Assembly (NCBI RefSeq): GCF_030272615.1 | Contig: NC_081408.1 | Coordinates: 763,734,173-763,798,172, forward strand | Source of the DNA: Cryptomeria japonica | Lineage: Eukaryota > Streptophyta > Pinopsida > Cupressales > Cupressaceae | Length of the DNA stretch: 64,000 bases | Direction: 5' to 3' | Shown here: positions 22,668 through 34,088 of the stretch, one piece after another | How the letters are laid out: each line of letters starts with the position of its first letter | How positions within the stretch are numbered: position 1 is the stretch's first letter | The notes under the pieces: generated by a model | Told to the model about the DNA's origin: nothing | The model's database searches: none | What the model saw: the letters and a program-made list of their open reading frames with translations, nothing else | Program-made: the position numbers and the translations under genes

Positions 22668-25600
22668 GAGATAATATATTTTGTATGATTTATATATGTC
22701 TAGTCAAAATATTGCTAGGCATGAACAAAGAAAGATAAAAAGTACGAAAAGTGAGGATAATTAATGATGTATGCATTGATAAATGGAATGAAATGGATGT
22801 CACTTGATTTGTGGAATAATAATAAGGCCAACTATATAACTTTGTAAACGCTTAATGTTATGTTCCATGATGTTTCACGAATGGGGACAAATTTTTTTAT
22901 CAAATTCAAAAAAAATAATCTCTAGTTTGTGAAGCATAGAGTGTGACACATCTTTCAGATTCAAAAAATGTGAAACCGTTTGAAAGTTATGTATGTTTTT
23001 CAATCAAGACTTTAGACATAATGCATGTAGAAATCCAATAATAATTATTTATTAAATTCAAAACAAAGAATATCTTATTTCAATGGAAAGATGACAATTT
23101 TCTAAATAAACCCCTTTTGTTTCATCAAATTTTGATAAAAAAAAGTCGTCAACATGAAGGGCACAAATTGAAATACCCAAGAAAACTTCTAGATATGTTG
23201 GAGCAGTTGACTTTTCAGGTTCGATACCCCTAAGACAATTCCAAAAGCAATCCTAAGGTGAATCCTATGGCAACAAAATTTGTCAAAAAAATGGATATCC
23301 ATTATAAACGAATATCTATCATAAATAGATACCCATTTTTTGGGCTTAGACACAGATATTTGTTTCAAATAGATAAATATTATATAAAGTTATATATAAT
23401 ATTTAATATATATTTAATACATAATATATAGTGTTTTTGAAAAAAGAAAAAAAAGCAAAACAAGGGTGTTGTCCTCTTTTACAAACAACTTGAAAGTGAG
23501 AATAACAAGCCATTAATAACACATTAACAACATCTAGTAATCCAAACATAAACAATCAAAAACATATATAAGCCTTAAAGTAAAATGAGTTCATCATAAT
23601 ATCCAAGTATAAAATAATTAAATGAAAACTATCAAAAAAGGCAACCACAGAGTGGTTAGGCAAACAGTTTGCCTCAATCTAAAGTAAGGAATTTGAAAAG
23701 ATCCTTATAGTTGCCTTCATCTTCAACATCTTTATCCCAAGGCCTTCTTCTACAACAGGCACAAAGTAGTAGTCAAACTATGCATGACTTTCAAACTAAA
23801 ACATGCGCAACTTTTTTATCCAAGTTTGTCACCTTCACTTTCAAAGCCTTTAGGTCTACAATAGTGGCATTGCCTTTTGCATAGGTATTCAATGTTGTCA
23901 ATGTAGGGTTGTGCATGGAGCTTGTCTTTTTTGGTTGGGGGGGGGGGGGGGTTGGTAGATTTACCTTCTTTAACTGAGCTCAAGTGGGAAGCGAGGTGTT
24001 TTAGTTTGCAAAGTCCAACAAAAACAAGTTCATAAGTGGTAAAAGTGGTTTTAGTCCCCTTAGGGATAGTCGGGCTTGAATTTTGTGGAGTAAAGTTGGG
24101 TTTTGGTGATGGCTTTACTAGCATCGGGAATTCTAAGGTGTTTCTTTTTGCTTTTGTGGCTACCAAGAGATTTCAACAGTTGGGAGTCAGAGTGCATGAG
24201 GACATCCATGACCACAATGGGCTTGGGAGAACACAAGGCAAGGTGAAAGTGGTAAAGCTTAAAGATGAGACCTTGGTGGAGTAGAACATGCTTCTTGTCA
24301 GAGTTTTTAGTGGCTTCTAGGGCATCCTTGGTGAAATTATCAAGGGAATTTAGCTAAAAAAAGGGAAAGCAAATTAAAGCATTATGGCAAATAATGGTTA
24401 GTAGAGGGGAGTGGTAAAAATAATAGACCTTAAACCTACCTTCTATGGTGAAAAATTTCATGACCACAAGGCATACATGGCTCCAAGGTGATGGGAGCTC
24501 CCCACAGTCAACCCCACATTTAGTTTCACTAGTTTTTCTCTTCCTTGAAAAACAAGGCCATGTTGTCATTATTTGCAACATGGCTTTGTTTCTTACGATT
24601 CCTCCCTTTGGTGGGAAGACTAGTAGCATTGGAAATAACATTCTCATTAACCTCAAAAGAAATACCCACAATCCTAACCCTACAATTCTCCCAGGAAGTA
24701 GCAAACCAAATGGATAGATTTTCATCAACTTCACTCATGCTCTCATTGAACAGAGCAACCCCACCCTCAATACAAATGTGTCAAATATCCCATTTCCTTT
24801 GAATTCTGAGTGTGAACTTGGTTCAATTCTAACCCTATCGCCTCCCATTTTATCAACAATTATGCAAATAGGATTAGCCAAAAAACTTTGTCATAAATAT
24901 GATGTGTGTCATGATAATATAAATTATTACAATGCACCCTCCATCTAAGACGCTAAACATGTCACTCACCTCCCAAGGTACCAAAAAAGAGGCCAAAAAG
25001 GATGTCACAAATATTCATGATAGCTAGTCTCGTGGTTGGGATATAAAAGATATGACAAGAAAATAACCTTTGGATGCATATTAAGATCACATAAGTACAC
25101 CCATAATAACTATTAGGAAAGGCCTGCAAGAAGATAGGGCCCCAAGTGGGATCCAGCCTAGAAGGTGAGCTAATAGGGAGCCAATTCATTGTACGAGGCC
25201 AACGTGATCGAAGCCCATTACAAGTAAGGTGCCACCAACTGCAATGGGTCCCACCACCAACTCCATTGTTTAGGTCAACCTACTAGATCATCACGAGGCA
25301 AAGAGTCAGTGTCCACATCCTCTACAAAGTCCACACAATCAAATTTGAAAAATTTATCTAATAGTTATCCCATCCATCCTCAACAAGAATAGAGGTACAA
25401 GGAGTAACTAATAGGAGAGGTACCTCGTCTCATCAAGCTAGATCGCCAACTCATCTTACATTATGCCACCGAACAATCCCAATAATCACACAATCATTCC
25501 ACTTTGAGGCCAAAGAATGAGAACCAAAAACAACCCTAACAAAGGTGAGGAAGGAAAACAAGATTAGTGGCCTTCCCCATTGAGACAGTTGTTGATTGTC

Positions 25601-25689
25601 CACTCCTCAGAAAGGAGGTTTCAAACCCTGGTAGGAACACATTTGAAGATCCGCTAGCACCATAAAGGGATAGTGTCAATACTCTAGGT
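22668..25689. other. Mostly unassigned region
   Basis: AT-rich in 22.7-23.7 kb. A run of 15 G lies at about 23,937-23,951. Minus-strand frames at 24,166-23,816 and 24,738-24,529 have non-random composition but are too short for a firm call (the second is listed separately). 24.9-25.5 kb holds no recognised domain and may be the 3' part of the LINE that ends just upstream. Confidence 0.5.
24529..24738 (-). pseudogene. Possible fragment of a retroelement-associated ORF
   Basis: The minus-strand frame reads VNENVISNATSLPTKGRNRK. This resembles, in layout, the segment KEVVKAVTRLPSTGNRPDK of the long unidentified ORF at 61.6 kb: a helix with V-x-x-A-T-x-L-P-x-x-G followed by basic residues. The match is short and found by eye, so it may be chance. 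Confidence 0.3.
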
Positions 25690-26404
25690 TGCAAGAGCAT
25701 CTGCATTTGCAACTTTGTTTCCCTCTCTATATATGTGTTGTAACACAAACATTTCCAACCCTAATAGGAGTTGTTTGATATCAGTAATCATAGTTTAAAG
25801 GGTCTAGCTAAGATTAGTATATCCTTTGATGTATCGATAATAAGCTTGGATTCCCCCTCAATACTAAGGTGTTTGATGTCATTTGAAAGGGAAATCTTCA
25901 TCCCCCACAAAACAAACATGCCCTCAACATGGTTATTGGTAGCAAAAACAATGCCACCTACATAACTAGCAACCATGGCACCAGTAAAGGAGCAAATAAC
26001 TCCCCCACCACTAGTAGGACCAATATTTCCCTTAGCCACACCATCAAAAGTAATCTTACATCAACCATTCCAATGAGGAGACCATTTGGTCCAAATCTAA
26101 GCCAACTTATCGAAGTTATCAATAATAGAGAAGGAACCAAGAAGGTCCCAATTCTTCACCAAAGTTGGAGGGCGAGAGGAAAATTTCCATTGAGAGACTG
26201 AAATGTTTTCAAGAAAAAGTTTATGAAAGACCACAAACAACTATTTAGGAGACCTTTCTTCACATCTAAAGATTTGGTTTTTCCTTTCTTTGCAAAGGCA
26301 CCAACCTAGATGGGGAGGGACTTGCTTCCAAAGAACCCAAAGAAGGGGATGGTGAGAAGGGTTGTTCCAGTCATCCACAAGGGAAAGTAGAGTGTAATTC
26401 GAGC
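25690..26404 (-). pseudogene. LINE ORF2 3' part: RNase H domain (downstream half of split LINE)
   Basis: Minus-strand translation gives AKGNIGPTSGGGVICSFTGA, then NNHVEGMFVLWGMKISL, LSIEGESKLIID, and farther on LQHIYREGNKVANADALA. These are the beta-hairpin, the acidic helix, the E-x-x/D-S-x-L element and the terminal N-x-x-A-D helix of the RVT_3 type RNase H of plant LINEs. The first catalytic Asp segment is not clear and several stops are present. Its upstream half lies at 46,870-47,885: element A inserted between them with a five-base duplication (ATATC), and reading across the empty site joins the zinc-binding region. Confidence 0.8.
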
Positions 26405-26848
26405 ATATCTGTGTAGGGGAAAAAGCGAGACTAGGTCAACATGCCCCAATCCTACCTTTTGACACACATTACGAAATACGAAAGAGCCTAGAGATATTGC
26501 ACAATTGGCTACTTTTTTTGTGAAAGAGAGAGCCACCGGATATCTATTAGGATTTCTATTCCCTTGTTGAAATTGGAAGATCAAATGATGTAAGTTCAAA
26601 CCCTAATCCCAAAATGCAAGTATGAACTAATAACAAGATTGCAGAATTGAGATTAAACAATGAACAGCTGTAAATACAAGGATGAAATAAGAATGCAAAT
26701 GTGTACCCGGAGTCAAAATTGGACTGAAAATGTTCGGGATGGGGGCGCGAGCGCCACTGTCCTGATTCTGTCCTGAAAACTGCACCGAAAACTGTCGTTT
26801 TGCACTCTGAAACACTGTCGGAAACTGTCGGAAAGCTGTCTGTCCAGA

Positions 26849-26940
26849 GGACCAGGGCGCCCAGCGCCTCTTTCCCAGGGACCAAGGCGCCCAGCGCCCC
26901 TGTCCTGGTAGGACCAGGGTGCCCAGCGCCCCTGTCCCAG
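26849..26940. repeat. GC-rich 30 bp array in A 3' LTR (3 units)
   Basis: Units start (G)GACCA(G/A)GG(C/T)GCCCAGCGCC and end in C/T-rich TGTCCCA. The partner LTR holds four units. Confidence 0.9.
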
Positions 26941-27060
26941 TCTTCTGCTCTGCAATTTGATGCAGAGTGCTGTCTCGACCTGTTCTCTCCAGATCTGTAT
27001 CCTGCGGCGTCGTCCGAGTCCCGAACCTGCACTGATATCTGAAAAAGGGTGTATGGGCGG

Positions 27061-27068
27061 CTATATAG
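27061..27068 (-). promoter_or_regulatory. TATA-like site in A 3' LTR
   Basis: CTATATAG, read CCCTATATAGCC on the minus strand, is the best TATA candidate in this LTR. The same site occurs at 45,852-45,859 in the 5' LTR. Confidence 0.45.
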
Positions 27069-27660
27069 GGTTTTGCCTTAGTCAAACCCCCGCTTCGGTG
27101 ATTTCCACCTCCATGAATAGCCAAGTTGTTTTGTAAAATGTATTGTGTGTGCAGACCTAGTGTGTGTGCAAGGTCCTAAAATGCAAGAAAGCAAACTAGA
27201 GCAACCTAGAAAGTAAACCCTAATTGCTTGTAAATGACAATGTAAATGCTCTAAATCAAGATGCAAAGTGATCTAAAGCATGAATAAAGGATATATTGAA
27301 GCTTATGCAAAGACATGAAAACAACATGAAATCATACCCAACCCTCAAGAGAGGAGTACAAGCCAATCTTCAGTCGGTAATCTCCTATTGTTCTTCAATG
27401 TCTTCCAAGCCCTAAGTGAAGGAATGAAATTGATGAATGCTTGATAGAGGGATGTTGAATGTTGTTGAAGTCTTCAAAGATCTTCTCTTTCACTGCATAT
27501 GAGGTCCCTGAAAACAAAAATCGGATCCTTTCAAATGAGGAAAGAGAGCTCTTATGTATGAAACCCTAGGTCATAATTTCGTCTTTTGGTCGACCTAGAG
27601 ATTGAATATCCCGCCAATTTCTTGGGGTTAAGCTTTATTTTATGATTGGATCGCGCTCCT

Positions 27661-27736
27661 ATAATTTTGGGAAAAATGTCTGGGACCATGTGCACTCCGG
27701 GCGCCATGGTCCCGACAACTTTTCACCAAATTTTCA
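27661..27736. repeat. Palindromic GGACC..GGCGCC module, A 3' LTR
   Basis: AATTTTGGGAAAAATGTC, then GGGACCATG, a short centre with GGGCGCC, then ATGGTCCCGACAACTTTT and AAATTTT. The outer AT-rich arms and inner GC arms pair in order, giving an imperfect hairpin. Confidence 0.75.
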
Positions 27737-28078
27737 AGGCTGTCGGATATGATGATTTTAGAGAGAATCCCGAAGTTACATGTGATTTCGAGATGTTTTG
27801 ACCCCCGAAACCAAGCCCCCAAGTTCGAAATAGGACTTAATTAGGGTTTTTGATTGAATGATGTATTGGAGGAATAAAATGAAAAGGGCACACTTTAATG
27901 AAAGGGCCCAACTTTATGATGTGGAAGATGATGAAATAGAACCTTAGACCTAATTAATTTGATTAATTAAGTGCTAAAGGAGAAATGCAATGCAAAATGT
28001 AAAATGCACTAAGGCGGGTGCTAAACTAGGTGTGAAATTGTACCACCCTAGCAAGTGCGTACAATTTACGACACTACA

Positions 28079-28098
28079 TTTAGCCCCCACTTTAGCGG
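28079..28098 (-). promoter_or_regulatory. Element A polypurine tract
   Basis: On the minus strand CCGCTAAAGTGGGGGCTAAA directly abuts the 3' LTR start TGTAG. It would prime plus-strand DNA synthesis. It is essentially identical to the PPT of element B. Confidence 0.85.
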
Positions 28099-28378
28099 TC
28101 ATATGAGTACTACGTGCATATGCAAGCTAAAGTACAGAAAAGTAAACATCATTTGAAAAAGGATATATCCATAAGTTGTCGGACGAAGCCCCTAGCGGTA
28201 TCTGCTGTAGCATCCTAAAATTGCGACACTTGCAATTTCGACTGCATTTCGGTCTTCACGATGGCGACGCAACACGCAACCTGAATGGAGACCCTGAAAC
28301 TTGTTCACGACACTGAAAACTGCATTTTTCAAGCACCTTGGCCTGAACCTCCTTGCACCCTGCTGTCCCGGGAGGTGG

Positions 28379-28437
28379 GACCAGAGCGCCCAGCGCCCTA
28401 GTCCCCAGGACCATGGCGCCCAGCGCCCTGGTCCCTA
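28379..28437. repeat. GC-rich GGACC..GCGCC units in B 5' LTR
   Basis: Two head-to-tail units with AGCGCCCAGCGCCCTAGTCC and GGACCATGGCGCCCAGCGCC. The 3' LTR copy (35,001-35,052) has a rearranged second unit. Confidence 0.85.
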
Positions 28438-28556
28438 GGTCCTATTTTGGGCCCGGTCTCCTAAGGGGTCTCGGGTCTTTTTGTTTGCAAATTGGAAATT
28501 AACTTTCCTGGTCGGCCTAAGGTCGGGAAAATCAGTCTATCAGCCCTAAATGACAA

Positions 28557-28567
28557 GTATATAAACT
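28557..28567 (+). promoter_or_regulatory. TATA box of B 5' LTR
   Basis: AGTATATAAAC, followed after about 25 bases by TCTCTCTCATTGGG. Expected to drive the element's genomic RNA. Confidence 0.6.
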
Positions 28568-28628
28568 ACATTTTTCTCTCTCATTGGGCATGAAGAGGAT
28601 ATGTGTACAAAGCGTGGAAATTATACTC

Positions 28629-28668
28629 AAGCATTCAAGCATTCAAGCATTCAAGCATTCAAGCATTC
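28629..28668. repeat. CAAGCATT tandem array (5 units)
   Basis: Five copies of the 8 bp unit; the other LTR has only two, so the length changed after or during insertion. Confidence 0.9.
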
Positions 28669-29052
28669 CTTCAAGCAATTGATCATTTCAAGTCTCCATT
28701 CAAGGCTAAGTGTTGCATTCAAGACAAGGATTCAACCATTGAAGAGGAGATCACATACTACATGCTACAACATACAACATACAACATATAACATACAACA
28801 TCTAAACCTTCGCACATAAGGATACAAACATCCTTAGAACAAGGTATTAGTACTTGTTTTACAGTCATTTACATTTACAGCTCTTGCTCATTTCTTGGTT
28901 AATTCCAAAACTGGGGTTTGACCTAAAGGCAAACCCCTAATCCCTAACCCCCCAATCGTCTTCGCTTTTCTGTGTGTAGGTTGCAGGTACGCGGCTGAAA
29001 TTGAAGATCTGGAATCCTTGTGCAGAGATGAACAGATCCCCCTTCGTTTCGT

Positions 29053-29114
29053 GGATTTTTCGGAGGACCGTGGCGCCGGGCGCCATCGTCCCGACAACTT
29101 TTGCTCAAATTTGC
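29053..29114. repeat. Palindromic module, B 5' LTR
   Basis: GGAGGACCGTGGCGCC pairs with GGCGCCATCGTCCC; the AT-rich flanks (GATTTTTCG and GACAACTTTTGC, CAAATTTGC) extend the inverted repeat weakly. Confidence 0.75.
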
Positions 29115-29471
29115 AGGACAGCGCCGTATCGACATTTTACTGCTAATTTCAGGTCCGCAGCTTCATCCTATAACCCGAACTCAGTTTATAAGCGAATTTT
29201 TATGACTTTCTATGCATTCCTAGCTTAATTTCCTTAACAACATTCTTTACAAAAGAGGGTAGCCTTGCTTTCCTAACCCTTGAAATTCATTTAGCATCCA
29301 ATCTTACATTGTGTAGGATTGGATCTTATGAGTTTCAACCCCTCTTTTGAATGTAAATTCTCTCCCCTAAGTGAAAAACCATCGAATCCTAGCGAACCTC
29401 CCTTCTCTCTCGTCGGAGTTGGAAGAGGGGAGAACAACTAGGGTTTGATCGCGATTTTCCGCTTTACATTT

Positions 29472-29489
29472 TGGTGAACCCGACGTGAA
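29472..29489 (+). promoter_or_regulatory. Element B primer-binding site
   Basis: TGGTGAACCCGACGTGAA begins three bases after the LTR. The same sequence follows the LTR of element D and, with one change, that of element A. The leading TGG fits a tRNA CCA end, but I cannot name the tRNA. Confidence 0.75.
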
Positions 29490-29842
29490 CATCCTTTCTG
29501 ATTTTTCATGCTTAGATCTGAAAAAAAAAAATTGATTACATTTCCATGTTTGATCTTTTGCAAAATTTTAGAGGTGATTGCATAAAAACCCTAAATTTTC
29601 TTTTTAGTAATTGAACCTGCGAAATGTCTAAATGTTAATGCCTGTTTCAGATCTGCCCTTCTATTACAAATTTTTAATTCATATTTGTGCTTTAATTCTG
29701 AAAATTAAGTGGTTAAGTGTCAAAACCCTAATTTTTGAAACCCTCTTGATTCAACCTTTGTCCGACAAATTCACTGATCAAAACATCTCCAAATCAGCTG
29801 TAACTTTGGATTCCGCAATAAAATCACAATATCTTTCATCCC

Positions 29843-29919
29843 TGAAAATTTGGAAAAAAGTTGCGAGGACCGTGGCGCCGAGCGCCATCGTCCCCGACAT
29901 TTTTTCCGAAATTTCGGGA
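29843..29919. repeat. Palindromic module, B leader copy 1
   Basis: AAATTTGGAAAAAAGTTGCG, GGACCGTGGCGCC, then GCGCCATCGTCCCCGACATT and TTTTCCGAAATTTCGGG. Arms pair over most of their length, giving a predicted hairpin of about 75 bases. Confidence 0.8.
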
Positions 29920-30464
29920 GCGAGATCTTACTGTATTTTCCTGCTAAAATCCAGAATTTTGGCTGATTTTATCAATTTTAACACCTTCAAAATAACAGTC
30001 AAAGTTGGTCTTGTGATTGCTTGGATTAAGGCTTCTAAACATTTAAAAATCATTGAAATTGAAATTTTGTGTCAAAATTGTGTTCTTACTGTCCTAAATC
30101 TGAAAAGTGTGTTATCATTCATTAAAAATTTCAGTGTTTTATTCAAATTCTTGCATTTTGTGACTTTTGAAATTAAGTGCTTAATTACAACAACTTTGAT
30201 TTCCGCTTTCAAAATTGAATTTTGCGTGAAATTGAGTCAACTTTTGAATTTCAAAACTTGCATTGCTTTTGACATTCCCTCTAAAATCATAAAATTCAAA
30301 ATTTCAGTTTCCCTCTCTTTTTCAAAATTCAAATTTTTGCATTTTTCGACAATCTTGATAGGGTTCAATTTTGAGATTACAACTTTAATTTGGCCTATCT
30401 ACAGATCGTAAAATCACTCAATTTTTTCAGATTAGCTCTAAAATCATCATACCTTTCATCCCTG

Positions 30465-30544
30465 CAAATTTTGAAAAAAGTTGCAAGGACCGTGTTGCAC
30501 TCCGGGCGCCACGGTCCCGGGCATTTTTTCTGAAATTTCGGGAG
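30465..30544. repeat. Palindromic module, B leader copy 2
   Basis: Same arms (TTTTGAAAAAAGTTGC, GGACCGTG / CACGGTCCCGGGCATTTTTT, GAAATTTCGGG), with centre TTGCACTCCGGGCGC as in the LTR copy of element A. Confidence 0.8.
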
Positions 30545-30644
30545 ACTGTTGTGATTGCATTTAACAGCTTAAATCCAGAAGATTGGCTGATTTTACTGAA
30601 AATTGCTACCTCTAAAATCAAAATTTTCTCTCCTTCTCTAGTGC

Positions 30645-33600
30645 ATGAGTTTTACAACAATAAGCCCTACTTACACTATTCCCGTTAGACGAAGCCGTAG
30701 AATTAAGTCTTTCCGAGGTTTAACTACTAAGGAGATGGAACCTAATTTGAATAGCCTTTTTAACAAGGACATGGGTAATTCCTCTAATCCTCCTAATGAT
30801 GAAGAAGCTCTCCATGAGGTTTCTGAAGAACAACTTTCGAAATTGGATAACCAATTTGACGATTTTCGACAATGGATGTCTCAAGAATACCCTGATAGTC
30901 AAGCTCTTTCTTTAATTGAGGGTCTAAAACGTATGCTTCAAAGTGATAAGAATGGAATTGATATTTTGCGTGGTATTGCACACATTGTGGATTCAAATGT
31001 GATGCCTATGAAGAGTTGTGCTGAAAATTTGGGTTATACACAACCTCCTACACAAGTCAATCATTCTATTCCTTTGACAACTCCTATTGCTAGTATACCT
31101 ACCTTTACATCAAACATCATGGCTACTTCTATACAAGACATTCCTCCCGTGATTACTAGTCATGGGGGCAACCCTTCTTCTTCAATTAACCCTCTTCCTT
31201 CATTTAATCCGACTTCTTCATTCATTCCTTCAATGAGTGTGCCTATTACATCTCCACAAATGAACATGACGCAAGGGGGCAATTCGTTTAACCATTCCAT
31301 CCCTCCTTGTAGTGTTCCTCCTATCCAATCATCTCCTATGACTAATTATCATAGAGTCCCACCACCTTACTCTTTACCCTCTTTCAATAACATAACACCT
31401 CCATCTCAATCTAACACATCTAATATGAACTCTTCGACTGAAGCGACCATTAACAATCTTGCACAAACTGTCTCTTCTTTACAGCAACAAATTGCCTCTA
31501 TGAATCAATCTAAGTTTAGTGTGCCCACATTTGATGTTGCGAGCCCACTTTCTCTTGACATTGTTCGAGCTATCCCTCCTAAACATGTTGAAATCCCGCA
31601 TTTGGAACTTTATAATGGTAAAGGAGATCCTCTAACACATGTTAAGACTTTTCAAACAATTTGTACTGATTTTGCTTATGACCAAAGGTTGCTTGCAAAA
31701 CTATTCACTAGAACATTAAGAGACAAAGCCCTACAATGGTATTGCTCGTTGCCTTCTTATTATATTACTTCTTTCGAACAACTTGCAAATGCTTTCATTC
31801 AACAATTTCAAAACAATATAAGTCCTAAAGTTACTTTGATTGATTTAATGCATTGTAAACAAGGTGTTAAAGAAAAAGTGACTGATTTCATTGGTAGATA
31901 TAAGCATTTGTATGCTCAAATTTCTTTTCCAGTGCCTGATAATGATATTCAAAGAATCTTTATTTCTAATTTACAAAAAGATATTCGAGACAAACTTCTG
32001 TTTTCTGAGTTTACTTCTTTCCAACAGTTGTGTGCAACTCTTCACAATTATCAACTGACTGTGAGTCAAATGGAACAATCACATCCTATGGCTCCGAGTG
32101 ATAAGGGTGATAGCAGTCAACAACCATTTGGGAAGATTAAACCGAACAGAGATTCCATCAAATTCAATGAAAACATCATCAACAACAATGTGAATGCAGC
32201 ATCAGGTGTGCCTCCTATTTCTAAATTTTTCAAGAAAGAAAGAAAGTATACTCCTTTGAATGAATCATTGCATAGTATTATGAATAAGTTATTGGAACAA
32301 AATGTGCTTACTCTTCCTCCTATAAGACAAATTGATCCTGCAAAGATTACTTCACCTTATTTTGATAACAAAGCCTTTTGTCAATTTCATCGTCAGCCTG
32401 GGCATGATACTGAAAAATGTTTTTCTTTAAAGGGTAAAATTCAAGATTTGATTGATAACAATACTATCTCTGTTTCTGGAGTGAATGATAAAGGCAACAC
32501 ATCTGTAGCTCCTCCTAACCAAAATCTTCAGATTTTCACTGATCCATTGCCTTCTCATACCTCTAATGCAATTGAGGCTAATGATTCCTCTCTCTCATCT
32601 GATGGTCTTGTGTCTATGACTCCAAATGTGATTAACTTTGTAGAGCAACAAGAAAACCCTAAAGAACCTTCCATCACATTTGATTCCAGTGAAACCATTA
32701 GGGCACCTGATGGTCCTTTATACATAGTTGCAAAAGTCAAGAATACACCTTGCCGTGGAGTGCTTATTGATCCTTCGTGCATGATTAATGTTATTACTGA
32801 AGAATTCCTTTTTACTTTGCAATTGAATCAAGTGATCTATGACAAAACAGATGTGATTGTGAAATTATTTGATGCATTTTCTTCTCCTACAATTGGTTCT
32901 ATTACATTGTCTATTGAGGTCCATAACAAATCTCTTGATGTGAACTTTGCTATTATTCCATCTTCCGAACAATTTCGTGTGAAGCTTGGCTATCCTTGGC
33001 TATCTTCCATGAAAGCTATTGCTTCTCCTATTCATAAGTGTTTGAAATTTCCCCATAATGGTGAAGTTGTTACTGTCAATCATAGTCTCTTTAAACCAAC
33101 TGAAATAACCTCTAGTGTTCCTATTGATTACTTTTCGCCTAAACAATTCCAATCTCTTCCTCCATGAAGTGATCATCTTTTCAAATCTTATCAAAAGTGG
33201 AAAACAGATATGATCCTATCTCTAAGTGAACCTAGAGCACCTAAACTTGATGTTCCTATCATTCTTGAGAAGGAAGTTCTTCCTTTGAAAGATAAAACTA
33301 ATGTCTTTCCTCAAGAAGATTCTCAACCCATCCCTATGGATGTGACTATGTCTATACCTAATAAACTTCCTAAGAATAGACCTATACCTCCTCGTCATGA
33401 TGGACTTGGTCTTCTCCCTAAACCAAAAATTCCTCCTTTATATGAAGCAGTTCCTCCTCCTTCTTTTTATAGAGAGAAGAGACCTTCTTCTTCTCCTATT
33501 ATTCAGCCTAAGAGACCACAACCTAAACACCCAAGTGCTAAGGATGAGAACATTCCTCCTCCTTAGTCTTCTCCACTTCCTACTAAGACTAGACGAAATC

Positions 33601-34088
33601 GTTCTGCACGTGAATGCCGACGAAAGCATCGTCTTAGGGCTCAAGCAACCGCTTCTCAAACTTTGCAATCTCCAAAAACATCTTCAACAAGCATTATTCC
33701 ATTTTCTCCTCAGCCGGACATTGAGCCTAAATCTCCTAAACATAAGATGCATGATGGTCTTGATCCTGTGCGAGTTAAAGATCCTATTTTTATAAATCTT
33801 GATGATGATATAGATGAAAATGTTATTCATGATGAAAATGCTACTCCTCTTGCTTCTGATAGTGAATATGAACTTGTTGATGTTGATAACCATTTATCTA
33901 ATGAATTTTCTAAAGCACTTATCCTAGCTCCTAGACAAGAACAATGTGGCTCGGAACATGAACATAGCCCTTGTTTGGATCTTGTGATAGCTCCATCTGC
34001 TGTGTTGGATGTTCCTCCTCTAGCGTGTTCCCTGCCTTCCCGAAACATTGATCAGCAAGATCGGGGGGTAGATGACGTGCTAGACTAG
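30645..34088 (+). pseudogene. gag: Element B Gag with zinc knuckle and protease-like domain
   Basis: One frame of 1,148 codons, with in-frame TGA at 33,165 and TAG at 33,564. Residues 1-300 are Ser/Pro-rich. About 312-475 form a retrotransposon Gag core (FTRTLRDKALQWYCSLPSYY and downstream YKHLYAQISF). About 578-592 is a zinc knuckle of the Tat type, C-x2-H-x4-H-x4-C (FCQFHRQPGHDTEKC). About 690-820 is retropepsin-like, but the active-site triad reads DPS in GVLIDPSCMINVI instead of DTG or DNG, so it should be inactive. The tail has a basic patch (RRNRSARECRRKHRLRAQ) and then acidic sequence. Only the first 840 codons precede a stop. No enzyme domain follows, so maturation must be done in trans. 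Confidence 0.85.

Larger units (their letters stand above)
26410..28078 (-). repeat. Element A 3' LTR
   Basis: 1,669 bp; ends TGTGTAGGGG and ACACTACA on the plus strand. It differs from the partner LTR mainly by one missing unit of a 30 bp GC-rich array. It contains three units of GACCAGGGCGCCCAGCGCC-type sequence (26,849-26,940), a TATA-like CTATATAG (27,061-27,068) and the palindromic module at 27,661-27,736. Confidence 0.93.
28206..29468 (+). repeat. Element B 5' LTR
   Basis: 1,263 bp, TGTAGCATCC...CGCTTTACA. It has GC-rich units at 28,379-28,437, a TATA box at 28,557, five tandem CAAGCATT units at about 28,629-28,668 (two in the 3' LTR) and a palindromic module at 29,053-29,114. Confidence 0.93.
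29490..30644 (+). other. Element B untranslated leader
   Basis: Low-complexity, T-rich leader of about 1.15 kb between the primer site and the Gag start. It contains two copies of the palindromic module (29,843-29,919 and 30,465-30,544). A 259-codon open frame crosses it (29,632-30,411), but it reads through the module and has no motif, so I treat it as non-coding. Confidence 0.6.

Noticed and set aside
26556-27124. Overlapping ORFs of 158-165 codons in the LTR of element A (also at 45,317-45,915)
   Set aside because: They read through the GC-rich repeat array in several frames (ALGALVPG-type repeats) and lie in LTR sequence; no coding signal.
29632-30411. 259-codon ORF in the leader of element B
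   Set aside because: Low-complexity, reads through the palindromic module and has no motif; T-rich leaders give long frames by chance. Conservation across copies would be needed to reconsider.
33397-33795. 132-codon ORF overlapping the B Gag extension
   Set aside because: Out-of-frame shadow (Leu-rich) of the Ser/Pro-rich Gag tail.
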